From positions 17,220,643 to 17,284,642 of the forward strand of contig CM055094.1 in NCBI GenBank assembly GCA_029204225.1: a stretch of 64,000 nt of DNA, given 5' to 3'. Shown here one piece after another: positions 12,956 to 24,022 of the stretch. This stretch comes from Diphasiastrum complanatum. Lineage: Eukaryota; Streptophyta; Lycopodiopsida; Lycopodiales; Lycopodiaceae. Position numbers and translations under genes: made by a program. Within the stretch, counting starts at the first letter, position 1; each line of letters starts with the position of its first letter. The notes below the pieces were generated by a model. The model did no database searches, was not told the DNA's origin, and saw nothing but the letters and a program-made list of their open reading frames with translations.

Positions 12956-13459
12956 CTAGTTCCCATGAATCCTCATATCAGAATGTCCTTTCCATCGAAC
13001 CAAATGCTCAATAACATCCCGATTATGCAACCGCTTGGATCTTGTATGAAGAATCTTTTTAGGCTCTAAAGGAATCCTTTCAGATAAGTTTTCAAATGAA
13101 TCTAGACTTTTACCTGGACCATAGTAATCCCTCACATGTAGGCTCATCTCTAGATGACTAACATGGAACATGGGATGAGTCTTGATTCCCTCTAGTAACT
13201 CTAACTGGTAAACTAAAGATCCAATATTTTTCAAGATTTTATATGGTCCACTATACCTAGAAGACAGTTTGTAATGCTTCCTAGTGCTCATTACCTTAGA
13301 ATCCTTCGGAATTCTAAGATACACCCAATTCCCAACTTGAAACTCCCGAGGCGATATTTTCAGATCAGCAAAATGTCTTACCCGCAATTCTAGCTCACTT
13401 AGAACATTTTCACGTGCTAACGGTAGCATTTCCTGCATTTCTCGCAAGAAATCCACCAC
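12956..13459 (-). pseudogene. Gypsy integrase C-terminus with chromodomain-like tail
   Basis: The 167-residue frame contains 'VGNWVYLRIPKDSK', 'KLSSRYSGPYKILKNIGSLV', 'HPMFHVSHLEM', then 'EPKKILHTRSKRLHNRD' and 'HLVRWKGHS'. This is the GPY/F-type C-terminus of a chromovirus integrase followed by a chromodomain-like segment. The catalytic core lies further right and is too decayed to read. It abuts the polypurine tract of the 3' LTR, as expected for the end of pol. It is a fragment with no function expected. Confidence 0.88.
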
Positions 13460-14482
13460 TTTTTGAACTTTATCGACTCAGTTTCAATCGTTACTGGAGA
13501 TCCAGGTTGAAATCCATACATAAGCATAAACGGATAAAGGGACTGTATCCAATAATGCTTACTGTTGTTACAAGCAAACTCAATCAATGGAAGATACCTT
13601 ATCTAACGAGATTGCCATTAGGATACTAATGCACAAAACATCAAATCTTTTCACAGCTCACGTTATCCTCTCTTAGAAGTCAAATATAGACTGGAACTTG
13701 AACTATGATTCATCAATCACAATTCACCAGATTCTTATTCTATATTTGAAAATAAGAGAACGTGAATGCGACTACTCTTAAAGACATGAGAGTTGCTCCT
13801 TTCCACTAGGAAAGTTCTCAATTTATGCGAATCTACTCTCCTTACAATGTCAATAAGGAATTGTAGTCTCAAAATTCTTCACTCTTGACATGACTCAACA
13901 TGTCATTTCAAAGCAAGGTTCCATCTAGAATACATCTAGACCCCAATACACTTAAGTTCTGATCTATAATAACTTAAGATTAACTAACCTCATTATTGAA
14001 GCCTTGTGCTTTTGGCTCAATTATCCAACTCCAACTGAGTTTCCAGGATAATTTTATTTTCAATTAGAAAATTATTAGAACCAAAACGTCCTACATATCT
14101 TATTTAAATCACCCATTACCTGAGTCATAAAATAACTCATAATGGCTGCGACTTACAATTGATACAACTTGTCTATAATATCAACAAATAATGATATCTT
14201 GTAGACTCGTTCAAATGCTTACACTTACCGAATTAAACATAACAAATTTAGTTAATGGGTCAACTATGAACCAAATTGCACCATTTTTGTTTTTTTGTAC
14301 ACGGTAAACAGACTATAAAATCCATCAAGATACTAGCCCACCACTTAGTAGGATTATCTAATAGATGCAACAGCCCACCAACCTTCACGCATTATAGATT
14401 ACTCCACTGACATTGTTGTCAATTCAACACATAAGATTCTACGAAAGGGATCATAGAGCTTTCTAGAACGCCAAGGGAGGAT
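13460..14482 (-). pseudogene. Decayed gypsy interior
   Basis: The first part (to about 13640) still has the feel of integrase-coding DNA in reverse. The rest is AT-rich with no frame or motif, lying between the integrase remnant and the 5' LTR. Confidence 0.4.
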
Positions 14483-14853
14483 TGCAGTAGACAAAACTAT
14501 CCCAACTAAACCTAGACCCAATACCAGTCTAGGCCCCCCGAGCAATCCAGGAGATAGGCAAGCCACAAGAAGAGCGCTTCACAGTCTGATAACATAATGG
14601 CCACAAACTCTTCAATGATCCTCATAGACACTGATGAGGGTATATATAGAGATATAGCCAACCCCACCTGCCCATGCACCGAATCCACATGGAAGCAGTC
14701 TAACTGATCATGCCAACTCCCATGCATGTCCACTACATGTAGGTAACCCTAATCCAGAATAGCCAAGACCCATGCATAAGCACAATGCATGTATACCCTA
14801 TCCCATACTAGGATGCAACACACATGCCTATGCGAGTGTGACCCCATGGTCCT
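14483..14853 (-). repeat. Gypsy 5' LTR, truncated
   Basis: It matches 12439-12810 of the other LTR closely, with short deletions. The match stops at 'ggtcct', where TGTTAGATTT of the copia LTR starts. Confidence 0.8.
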
Positions 14854-15962
14854 GTTAGATTTCTTATGCTCAGCCTTAAAATCGTTCAAATAATGAGCAT
14901 CTTGAAACACCGAAGTCCGACTTTATATTTTTGGACCTTCACACTTTTCCTCTCTTTTTATCTTAAAACAATTTTTTAGGCAACTTCGCTTTTTTCGCTC
15001 CTTAGCGAAAAATGCGACACACTGGCCAAGTGGCCAGAATGCCTTAGAAACCATTTTAAAGGCGCCTTTGCTTTTTCGCCTTCTTCACCTTTTTCATTCA
15101 CGAAAAATATGACACACTGGCCAGAATGACTTAAACCATTTCTGACCACCTTCACCTTTTTTGCCTTTTTCCTCTTTGCGAAAAATGCGACAAATACCCA
15201 GAAAACCTTAAAACCATTTTAGGGCACCTTCACCTTTTTCGATTTTCTCCCCACCTCTAAACTAAGGCACTTTTCGTCTTTCTCACTGTCTTTAGTTTAA
15301 GGCACCTTCGCCTTCTTCTCTGTCTTCAATGTAAGGCACTTTTCGGCTTTCTTTTTCGTCTTCTTTGTTGCCTTGAATCTACGGGCGCCTTAGGGATTTA
15401 CATACCTTCCGTGTAAGGGCACCTTCAGGAGTTGCATACCTTCAGTCTAAGGGCACCTTCAGGTTTTTCAGCTTTTTCGCATTTTTGCTACATTGGCTGA
15501 CCGACATCGCCAACTTATCAACAACCCTAAAATAGCTGGACAACCAAATATCCCAAAGGCGGTTAGCAGCTACCAACTTTGTACATATGCAAAGATTGGC
15601 GTAAATAACATTAAAAGCTTGTAAAATATTTTGTTCCTCGACACTTGTAAATATATATATTAGCTGATTCAAGCTATGTAAGTGTTAATTGAGTTAAAAT
15701 TGAATATCTTCTTTTAATCAGAGTTATCTGTAGCCAACGTTATCACGCTCAGCAAGCTGAAGTTATTACTTGAAGCTATTGTACTCACTGTTGATATTGA
15801 TCAGAGTGCAATTTTTGTCTCACTACTACATTGTTCTTTTGCACATTCTGTATGAATTCTTCGGCTTGAATACTTTTGCTACTAACTGTTGTGTTTCCAT
15901 TCCTACATGCCGCGCTCAATCCTCGAGCTTCCATTGCCACTCATGCGCCCCGCCGTTTTACA
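14853..15962 (+). repeat. Copia LTR (about 1.1 kb)
   Basis: It begins TGTTAGATTTC and ends CCGTTTTACA just before the primer site. It has many 'caccttcgcc' and 'aaaaatgcgaca' words (15000-15480), shared with the copia LTRs at 5251 and 62366. No second copy is present, so the edges rest on TG...CA and the primer site. Confidence 0.65.
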
Positions 15963-15965
15963 TCA

Positions 15966-15977
15966 TGGTATAAGAGG
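15966..15977 (+). promoter_or_regulatory. Primer-binding site (tRNA-Met-like)
   Basis: TGGTATAAGAGG is close to the TGGTATCAGAGC consensus. It lies just inside the LTR edge and upstream of a gag start. Confidence 0.65.
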
Positions 15978-16108
15978 AGGGATTTCAGTAATCTGTATTT
16001 CTATTGTGAATTATCAGTTTTGTTTCTACCAAGGCGTCTTTCTAGCAAACGCGCAGCCAACAATATTCCGACAGTCGTTATTTCTACCAACGAACTCATT
16101 CAACCAGA

Positions 16109-16321
16109 ATGGATCCATCATCTAGTTCATCTCCCATTGACAAAATCGATGGAGATAACTACCATCTTTGGAAATTCAACATGAAGGTTATATTTCTAGC
16201 CAAAGAACTGTGGGACATCGTTGATGGCACAGAGCTCAAACTAGAAGGTGATGCAGCCATCATCACCAAGACTAAGAGATGGCAAAATACCTATGTAACT
16301 AGCAGTACTTCAAACTCCTGA
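16109..16321 (+). pseudogene. Copia gag N-terminus, truncated
   Basis: The frame starts MDPSSSSSPIDKIDGDNYHL and continues 'WKFNMKVIFLAKELWDIVDG'. This is the conserved N-terminus of copia gag (DUF4219/UBN2: a L(N/D)G.NY..W...M...L......W..I.G pattern). It stops after 70 codons, where element similarity ends. The start codon is the natural first ATG after the primer site, about 130 bp downstream. It is a fragment only. Confidence 0.85.
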
Positions 16322-16510
16322 TAGTCCATTTAGTGTTGGGGGCTAAATGGCAAGGTATCCTTAGGATTAAGGGTATGTGCCCTTCGATAAGGACATGCAA
16401 GTGACTATACCTTAGTTGGAGGTATGGAGTCATGTGATCCTTGGATAAGGGGTACCATTAGTATTAAGGGTAGGTGCCTTAGATTAAGGTATTGGTTAAG
16501 GGCAGGTAGG
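16322..16510. other. Short anonymous spacer before the gypsy LTR
   Basis: It contains several loose repeats of 'aggattaaggg' and 'gataagg'. No gene was seen. Its last five bases, gtagg, do not match the bases after the 3' LTR at 22632, so there is no visible target duplication for the next element. Confidence 0.4.
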
Positions 16511-17387
16511 TGTTGTAAAGCTACCTTTACAAGCTTTCCCAGAGCAAGTTAGAATGTCAAGGACTGAGCCTCCGACCTGTGGTGAGCCAGTCAAGAGTCA
16601 CAAAGTCATGAGCTAGCTCTGGAGCTCGAGTCATGGCCTAGTCAGGAAAGCAGGTTGATTCGGCCGCCGGGACGGCTCCCGGGACCCATGTCCGGGAGCC
16701 AGACTGATTCTGCCAAGCTTGCCAGGCTTAATCAGCAAAATAAAAACTAAGTCCTGAAAAGCGTGCTTTACCAGAAAGCACTATGTTTCAAACCAGAGGG
16801 GGTGCGCCGAATCACAGCAGAACTATAGGGGGAGTCCGGCAGACAGAAACTTGGGCAGCTCAACCAGCGCCAGGAATCCAGTTGCCAGGTCTCAGCTCCC
16901 TCTACCAGCACGAGCCAGGCACAATGCCCAGCACGTGTTGGTGGCCCCGAGACCGGTCAGTCTATGTATGAATGTAACCTCTTCCAAATCTAATAAAGTT
17001 GATCCTTGGGGATGATTACCATTTCGGTTTCGCCTCCGGGACTGGTCCAAGTGGAAGGACCCTTACTACAACCTTTTTGCGTCGCTGGCGCCTAAGGGTC
17101 CCCGTCATCGACGTGTGGCTTGCCGCTATGCCAATTGGTCAGTTTGGCGACCACTCTGCCTTGGGTTTCATGTGTGGCTTGTCTTTGCCTTTGGTTACCT
17201 TTTGGGGACGGATTCTGAGTTGGCTTTCGGGTTGGTTGGGATTCCAGTTTTCTTAAGTCTGAATGGTTAAGCTTGTTACGTTTCTAAGTTGGCTTTTACG
17301 TAAGTGCATGATGGATGAATGTTAGACTTAATTGCGTGTTGGGAAAATCGCTCAAGTCCCAGTGCCCTTTGAGGTGCTGGCGCAACA
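16511..17387 (+). repeat. Gypsy 5' LTR (877 bp)
   Basis: It starts TGTTGTAAAG and ends GGCGCAACA. It has an AATAAA at 16992-16997. Its first 27 or so bases match family B LTRs (acctttacaagcttt), whereas the 3' LTR has a different, longer start. This suggests gene conversion or recombination between families at the LTR edge. Confidence 0.88.
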
Positions 17388-17389
17388 TG

Positions 17390-17401
17390 TGGTATTAGAG
17401 C
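17390..17401 (+). promoter_or_regulatory. Primer-binding site (tRNA-Met type)
   Basis: TGGTATTAGAGC is one base from TGGTATCAGAGC. The change is C-to-T. It lies two bases after the LTR. Confidence 0.85.
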
Positions 17402-18083
17402 CGACTAACCGGTTAGCTACGCAAGTCTCACAGGGATGGCCACGTTTTGGAATTTGTCAGGACAACCGTTGCGCAGGGTGCTGCCCACAGTGTAAGCACG
17501 GGTGCGTCCACGGTCGGGGTGTTCGGTAGAACGGGGGACTTGATGAGGCAAGGTGCTGCCCTTGAGGTGTAAGCACGGTCAGTTCCCGTGGTTCGGGCCT
17601 GGCGTCGTCTACACGTAGGACAGATGAGGTAATGTGCTGCCATTAGGTTGGTGAAAGCATGGTCTGTGCCTTGTGGGGTGCGCGGTGACATATTCGAATT
17701 GTACGGGTTAACCATTGATACAGAGATGTTGTTCGAATTCAGGTGTAAAGCACGAGTGGTTAGCTGCCGGTGCGGGATAGCTGCCGATCGTTTAGTTATA
17801 AGGGCTATCGACCAAAAAGTGGTGAGGCATGACTGAGGCAATGTGCTGCTTAATGGTGAAAGCATGGATGGTTGGATGGATGTTTCCCCGTGGGCTAATT
17901 CTGTGATAGATCTGAGTGGGCGCGGCTAGGCAAAGGTCCTACGTCTGGTCTCAAGGGGAATGTGGCTTGAGAGGGATCCTCTGTGTTTGCTTTTGTTGGT
18001 ATGTTCGTTTGTGGTGTGCTTGTTTGGACCTGAATAACCCCTGGTTGCTTAACTTCTTCCAGGTGATCTGATCTAGTTGGGAG
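17402..18083 (+). other. Gypsy leader with degenerate repeats, no gag
   Basis: Blocks of 'gtgctgcc...gtaagcacgg' or 'gtgaaagcatgg' recur near 17478, 17561, 17635 and 17845, as in the tandem leader repeat at 1119-1690. All frames are closed. A polypyrimidine stretch and 'cttcttccag' at 18053-18062 look like a splice acceptor just before the protease frame, which could in principle remove the leader from a subgenomic RNA. Confidence 0.55.
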
Positions 18084-21000
18084 TTGAAGGAGGAGTTTAC
18101 ATTTGGGGGTGGACGACATACAAGTATGGAAAGGAGCTTCCATGGGGAAACCCCCAAGATTGGTTCAAGATTATTATTCCTATCTGGAAAGATCGCGGGG
18201 AGGAAGTCAGATTTCATGATCGACTCCGGAGCTTCACATAACTATATTTCAAGGAGCGTAGTGGAGCAGTTCAGCTTGCCGACCAGAAATGTAACATCAA
18301 CGCTCAAGGTAGAAACATCAAAGGGAGCACTGGACGTAGACAAAGCAACATTGAACATCCCGATGCAAATTGGGAGATGGAAGGCTAAACTTAGCTTTTT
18401 GATTTTAGAGATGGATGCCTTCGATGTAATTTTGGGCCTTCCCTGGCTAAATGAGCATTGTATTGCAGTTTTGGGTAGGAGCTCAAACTTGGTTCTCTTG
18501 GATTACAAGGGACAGATCTGTATGACAAAAGCTCTGCCTGGAGGAAACGCTAAGGGCACCGATATTGAACAAAATCTGGTTGCTGCATCTGTGATTAAAA
18601 GCATGGCGAAAGGGAAAAGGTCAAAGTGCTTTCTTTGTATCTGCAGAGAGGTTCCAGAAGGGAAAAACGCACAACAGAAAAACTTGCCAAAGGAGGTGGC
18701 AGATTTGCTAGAGGAATTTAGCGATGTGTTTCCGGAAGAACTCCCAGCTAAGTTACCTCCTCGAAGACCAGTGGACCATAAGATTGAGTTGGTACCAGGA
18801 ACAGAACCAACTTCACGAGCACTCTATAGGATGTCCCAAGAAGAGTTGGTGGAACTGAAATGACAACTTGGTGAATTGATAGACAAAGGATTCATTAGAC
18901 CCAATGCTTTGCCTTTTGGAGCCCCAGTGTTATTCGTGGAAAAGGCGGACAAGACACTGCGGATGTGTGTGGATTACCGCATGCTCAACAAAGGTACCAT
19001 CAAGAACAAGTATCCCATGCCTAGAATTGATGACCTGTTCGACCAGCTCAAACATGCCAGATATTTTAGCCAAATAGATCTCAGATCTGGATATCACCAA
19101 ATTCGAATAGCTAAAGGTGATGACCACAAAATGGCTTTTCGAACACGGTATGGGAGCCATGAATTCAAGGTGATGCCGTTTGGTCTAACAAACGCACCAG
19201 CCACTTTTTGCACGTTGATGAATAACATTTTTCAAGACTGCTTAGATGAATTTGTCATTGTGTACATCGACGACATCTTGGCGTTTAGTCGTAGCCTCAA
19301 AGATCACATTAAACATTTAAGGACGGTCCTCCAACGACTGAGGAAGAACATCTTATTCGTGAAAAGAGAAAAATGTGAATTTGTGGTAGAGGAAGTTGAC
19401 TTCCTTGGATATGTTATAGGCTACGGACGAATTCGGATGGATCCTAAAAAGATCAAGACTATCTTGGATTGGCTGGCTCCTAAAACTGTTCACGACATCA
19501 AATCCTTTGTGGGCTTATGTAACTTTTACAGGAGATTCATTGAGGCATTTAGCAAAATTGTGGCACCACTGTTGGAGTAGACCAAGACTCATCTGAAGAT
19601 GATACCGGACTTTAGCAAACCTTTCGAAATACATACAGACGCGTCGAACTTTGCTATTGGGGCCGTGCTGATGCAAGATGGAAAACCTGTTGCATATTTT
19701 TCAAAGAAATTGAGTGATGTAGAGCGACGATGGCCAACTCATGAAAAAGAAATGGTCGCAGTAGTTCAAGCAATGGAGCATTGGAGACATTATGTGGCAG
19801 GAAAACCCTTTAAGGCGTTCACTGATAATGTATCACTCAAGTACTTCTCATCCCAAGATATGCTCACGCCAAAGCAAATGCGATGGCAAAACTTTCTCTC
19901 AAAATTCAATATAGATATTGTACACATGGCAGGAAAGAACAATGTGGTGGCAGACGCACTAAGTAGACAGGAACACTTGATGGCAACGGTGACAACTCAG
20001 GTGACTGGCCTACTCCAAGAGATCAGAGAGAATTATGGTGCAGATGCGTTAGCGAAGGACTTAATGATCGAATTCCAGCTGGGAAAGCCTCATAAACATT
20101 TCACTTGGAAAGATCAAATGGTTGTTTATAAACAACGCAGAATATATGTCCCAGACAACATCAACCTGAGGAAGAAAGTCTTGTGAGAACATCATGACGT
20201 ACTAGCCGCCGGACATCCAGGGGTGAATCGCATGCATGAACTTCTCAAAAGAGGCTTCTATTGGCCAGATATGTGGGCAAACGTTGAATCCTATGTGCAA
20301 ACATGCCCGACATGTCAACAAGTGAAGGTGGAACCGCTAGCTCCAGCCAGACTACTCCAACCATTACCGGTACCAGCATATCCATGGGATTCGGTGAGCA
20401 TGTATTTTATTGTTCAACTACCATGGGGCCAAGGCTTCGACTCAGTTTATGTGGTGGTTGACCACTTTTCAAAGCAAGTTCACCTGGTACCAACTAAAAG
20501 TTCAGTGACAGCTGAAGAAGTGGCAAGGTTATTTTTCAAATGTGTCTTCAAATACCATGGCCTACCTAGAACGATTATTTCTGACCGAGACACCAAGTTC
20601 GTCGGAAAGTTTTGGACTTGTCTGCTTCACCTCGTGGGAACTGGATTGAACGAGTCAATCGACAGATTGAACAATATTTACGAAATTATGTTGCTTGGGA
20701 CCAATCCGATTGGGTCAACTACTTGGATATTCTCGAGTTTGCACATAACAACCAAGTGAACAGATCTACTGGACGAGCACCCTTCGAGATAGGCAATGGT
20801 CGGCTATCGATTGTTCCAAGCTCTTTTCTTACAGGTGTGCAAGAAACCCCAGTACCCACTGTGGAGGAATTCATCAATGAGTGGCACACAAAGTTGACAG
20901 AGGTGAAGTCATTTTTAGAGCAGTCCCAAAGAAGTATGGCAGCTGACGTAAACCCACATCGACGAGAACTGGAATTTGAGGAAGGTGATCAAGTGTGGCT

Positions 21001-21470
21001 GAACACAAAGAACATTGCGTTACCAAAAGGTTTCTCTCATAAGTTCGTTCGACCTTATGCGGGACCATATTATGTCACCAAGAAGATCAACACAGTGGCT
21101 TACCGATTGGCGCTGCCATCCAGCTTGGATATGCACATTGTGTTTCATATCTCATTACTCAAACGATACAAACCAGATGAGCGATTTGATCGGCAACACG
21201 AACTCCGTCACCCACCAACGACACTTGATGATACAAAGAGGCAGTGTACCAGAACAAATATTGACACATAGAGAGCGAACTGGCGTGCAACGTGAATATC
21301 TAGTGAAGTGGCTACGGGCTCCACTCATTGAGGCTTCTTGGGAGTACGAAGACAAACTTAAGGAGGGAGCCCCTGAAGTACTTGCAGATTATCTGCAGAA
21401 GAATCAACGCAATAGCCGTTCTCCCAAATCGGCACACAAAGCACTACCTGGCGGCATGCCTCCTGCATAA
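18084..21470 (+). pseudogene. Gypsy pol: protease, RT, RNase H, integrase, chromodomain (broken)
   Basis: One frame runs from 18084 to about 20640. The protease has DFMIDSGASHNYISRSVV. RT has '[16 protein letters not shown]', '[15 protein letters not shown]', '[12 protein letters not shown]' and the catalytic YIDDI at about 19267. RNase H has 'FEIHTDASNFAIGAVL' and 'PTHEKEMVAVV'. Integrase has 'AAGHPGVNRMHELLKRGFYW', the TCPTCQ zinc-finger cysteines and 'TIISDRDTKFVGKFW'. The first catalytic Asp of integrase appears to be Tyr (codon 20403-20405, SMYFI instead of SMDFI). Stops at 18861 (TGA), 19578 (TAG) and 20184 (TGA) fit former CGA, CAG and CGA codons. A small deletion and shift near 20640 moves to frame 2 (to 21271). 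Another shift near 21250 returns to the chromodomain 'REYLVKWLRAPLIEASWEYE'. It is inactive. Confidence 0.93.
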
Positions 21471-21703
21471 ACACTCATGGCCAATTCTGAAGTTCAAGGA
21501 ACTTCCAAGTATCTTTCTTAAGTTTGTCGATAAATCACTTGCAGCTTTACACAGGTTTTACGTAAGTGAACTTTATCTACACTTTTCCTGTGCTACTGCC
21601 AATGTATCTGTTTAATTCAAAGTTGTTAAGGCCGGTGAATTGAGCCCGTGCCATACGTCCTAGGTCTAGTTTGGCCCTGATGAGGACATCAGCTTTTTCA
21701 AAC

Positions 21704-21713
21704 GAGGGGAGGA
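21704..21713 (+). promoter_or_regulatory. Polypurine tract
   Basis: GAGGGGAGGA lies directly next to the TG of the 3' LTR at 21714. It is the expected plus-strand priming site. Confidence 0.85.
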
Positions 21714-22631
21714 TGTTGTAAAGCTGACTCAAGTGCACCCAGTGTGCCCTGTAAGACTCTAAGGGGTGACGCTCCCTAAGGTCCCAGAGCAAGTTAGAAC
21801 GTCAAGGACTGAGCCTCCGACCTATGGTGAGCCAGTCAAGTAGTCACAAGTCATGAGCTAGCTCTGGAGCTCGAGTCATGGCCTAGTCAGGAAGCAAGTT
21901 GATTATGCCGCCGGGACGGCTCTCGGGACCCATGTTCGGGAGCCAGACTGATTCTGCCAGGCTTGCCAGGCTTAATCAGCAAAATTAAAACTAAGTCCTA
22001 AAAAGCGTGCTTTACTAGAAAGCACTATGTTTCAGAACAGAGAGGATGCGCCGAATCACAGCAGAACTATAGGGGGAGTCCGACAGACAGAAACTTGAGC
22101 AGCTCAACCAGCGCCAGGAATCCAGTCGCCAGGCCTCAGCTCCCTCTACCAGCACGAGCCAGGCACAATGCCCAGCACGTGTTGGTGGCCCCGAGACCGG
22201 TCAGTCTATGTATGAATGTAACCTCTTCCAAATCTAATAAAGTTGATCCTTGGGGATGATTACCATTTCGGTTTCGCCTCCGGGACTGGTCCAAGTGGAA
22301 GGACCCTTACTACAACCTTTTTGCGTCGCCGGTGCCTAAGCGTCCCTGTCATCGACGTGTGGCTTGCCGCTATGCTAATTGGTCAGTTTGGCGACCACTC
22401 TGCCTTGGGTTTCATGTGTGGCTTGTCTTTGCCTTTGGTTACCTTTTGGGGACGGATTCTGAGTTGGCTTTCGGGTTGGTTGGGTTTCCAGTTTTCTTAA
22501 GTCTGAATGGGTAAGCTTGTTACGTTTCTGAGTTGGCTTTTACGTAAGTGCATGATGGATGAATGTTAGACTTAAGCGCGTGTTGGGGAAACCGCTCAAG
22601 TCCCAGTGCCCTTTGAGGTGCCGGCGCAACA
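21714..22631 (+). repeat. Gypsy 3' LTR (918 bp)
   Basis: It starts TGTTGTAAAGCTGACTC and ends GGCGCAACA. From 'cccagagcaagttagaa' on, it is nearly identical to the 5' LTR. The high similarity suggests a fairly recent insertion, in contrast to its broken coding frames. Confidence 0.88.
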
Positions 22632-23008
22632 CACTGCTTGAGCACTGTCTGAAAGGAACAAATGGGCAGATTGCTCTACACATTCGTGAATCCTCATATC
22701 TTTTATTGGCACGGCCAGTTTGGCCGCAACCAACTTCTCCACGCGACATGTGTCCCTAGGTGCCCCCATGATGCTGCCTGCCGCCCTGCCCGAGTGACAT
22801 TAAACGGTTGCTTGCCACGTGATTGATGGGTTTATCCCATAATATTTTTCCCGAACCGGTCTACCGTGCATATATACTCAAAATGCCAAAAGGCTCTCAT
22901 GTGTGTGTGTGTGTGTGTGCCCCTGTGTCGCGCTCCGGCGCCCGTGTGGCAGGTGGTCCCGGGACCACCTGGCGCTGGGCACCGGGACACCTGGGGCCGG
23001 TGCCTGGT
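22632..23008. other. Anonymous spacer with (GT)n
   Basis: No gene was seen. It contains a (GT)n run at 22901-22919, a CACGTG at about 22816, and a GC-rich end ('ggtcccgggaccacc', a palindrome, near 22955) just before the LTR mosaic. Confidence 0.4.
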
Positions 23009-24022
23009 TGTTGTAAAGCTACCTTTACAAGCTTTACTTCCGGCGCCATCGGCGCCAGCTATGTCCCCAGCGCCAGCAGCGCCCCTGCTGCTCCCGGCGC
23101 CGCTCCCGGCGCCACTGTGACCAGAATCCAGCCGGCGCCAAGTTCCTATGGCTAAAAATCTTTGATCGGTTCTAGCGAAGTCCAGAGAGCTCAGATCGAT
23201 GTGCAATCACCTCACACGATCTAGGCATGATTAAAGGAAGCCTGGGGATCAATAAAATCTAGAGAGAGAAAATGACTTTCTAAAAAAAGAGAAAATCCTA
23301 GAGAGAGAAAAACGTGCTTTACCAGCTTGGGTAGAGTGCTTGGTATGAGGGTGTTGCCGAATCACACCAATACTATAGGGGAGTGCGGGTTGCGACTCAG
23401 GGCGAGCTCCAACCAAGTCTCAGCCTCCGTTGCTGGAATGTTGTCATGGCTCTCGACTTGGCATGCTAGCGCCCCGGAGACTAGGGTCGGTCACACACTT
23501 GAAATGTAACCTTCTCAGATTTATCAATAAAGTGGGATTTTCCTCAAACTGACTCTGATTACCTTCTGGGTTTCAGTGTTCGGTAAAAGCGCCAGTTGTA
23601 AGGCCGCTTTCAAAATTTTTAACTTGGCACATAGCTGAGGGTCGTATCCCGGGACGCCAGCGGTATGCCGTCGGGACCATTCGGTCCGTGGTGCCAGCGG
23701 TATGCTGTCGGGACAATTTGGTCCAGGAACTGGTTGTTTCCATATCTGTCGCGGCTTGTGGTTCTGAGTGTTCCTTGCATGAACGTGAATGGGTTAAGCT
23801 CTTGGGGAACGGGCTCTAACCTGTCGGCTGAGTTGGATGGCTTGCTTGGGTGGATGTTACCTGTTTATGGCTGTCCAGTCTGGCGTGGCGCCAGGTTAGC
23901 TTCCAGCGCTCATGACGAAGCTTTCAGTTGGTTAAGTCTGATGTAAGTCAGACCGCTTGCTTGGAATGGATGTTACTCGTTTGTAACGAAGCTTCGAGTT
24001 GGTTAAGTTTGATGTATGTCGG
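23009..24022 (+). mobile_element. Family B LTR copy a, 3'-truncated
   Basis: It starts TGTTGTAAAGCTACC and runs for about 1014 of the usual 1245 bp, ending at 'gatgtatgtcgg', where another LTR begins. It includes the GGCGCC cluster (23038-23140) and AATAAA at 23526-23531. Confidence 0.85.

Larger units (their letters stand above)
12439..14853 (-). mobile_element. Small Ty3/gypsy element remnant, minus strand, flanked by LTRs
   Basis: Direct repeats at 12439-12896 and 14483-14853 are closely similar. On the minus strand the left copy starts TGTTACAGCC, preceded by a polypurine tract, so it is the 3' LTR. Between them lie an integrase C-terminus with chromodomain (12956-13459) and about 1 kb of decayed pol. 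RT and gag are gone. The right LTR is cut at about 14853, where a copia LTR begins. Confidence 0.8.
14853..16321 (+). mobile_element. 5' end of a truncated copia element
   Basis: This comprises an LTR, a primer-binding site and the start of gag in correct order on the plus strand. Everything after about 16321 is missing. The LTR start coincides with the truncation of the gypsy LTR, which suggests that the copia inserted there and that the remainder was later lost. Confidence 0.75.
16511..22631 (+). mobile_element. Ty3/gypsy chromovirus lacking gag, about 6.1 kb, both LTRs present
   Basis: Order: 5' LTR 16511-17387, primer site 17390-17401, leader to about 18083, then pol (protease, RT, RNase H, integrase, chromodomain) to about 21470, polypurine tract GAGGGGAGGA 21704-21713, and 3' LTR 21714-22631. 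No capsid/zinc-knuckle gag is encoded between leader and protease, so the element would depend on gag from elsewhere. Pol is interrupted by three in-frame stops and two frame changes. No 5-bp target duplication is seen. Confidence 0.93.

Noticed and set aside
16506-22636. Target-site duplication for the gypsy element
   Set aside because: The five bases before (gtagg) and after (cactg) differ. No duplication is visible.
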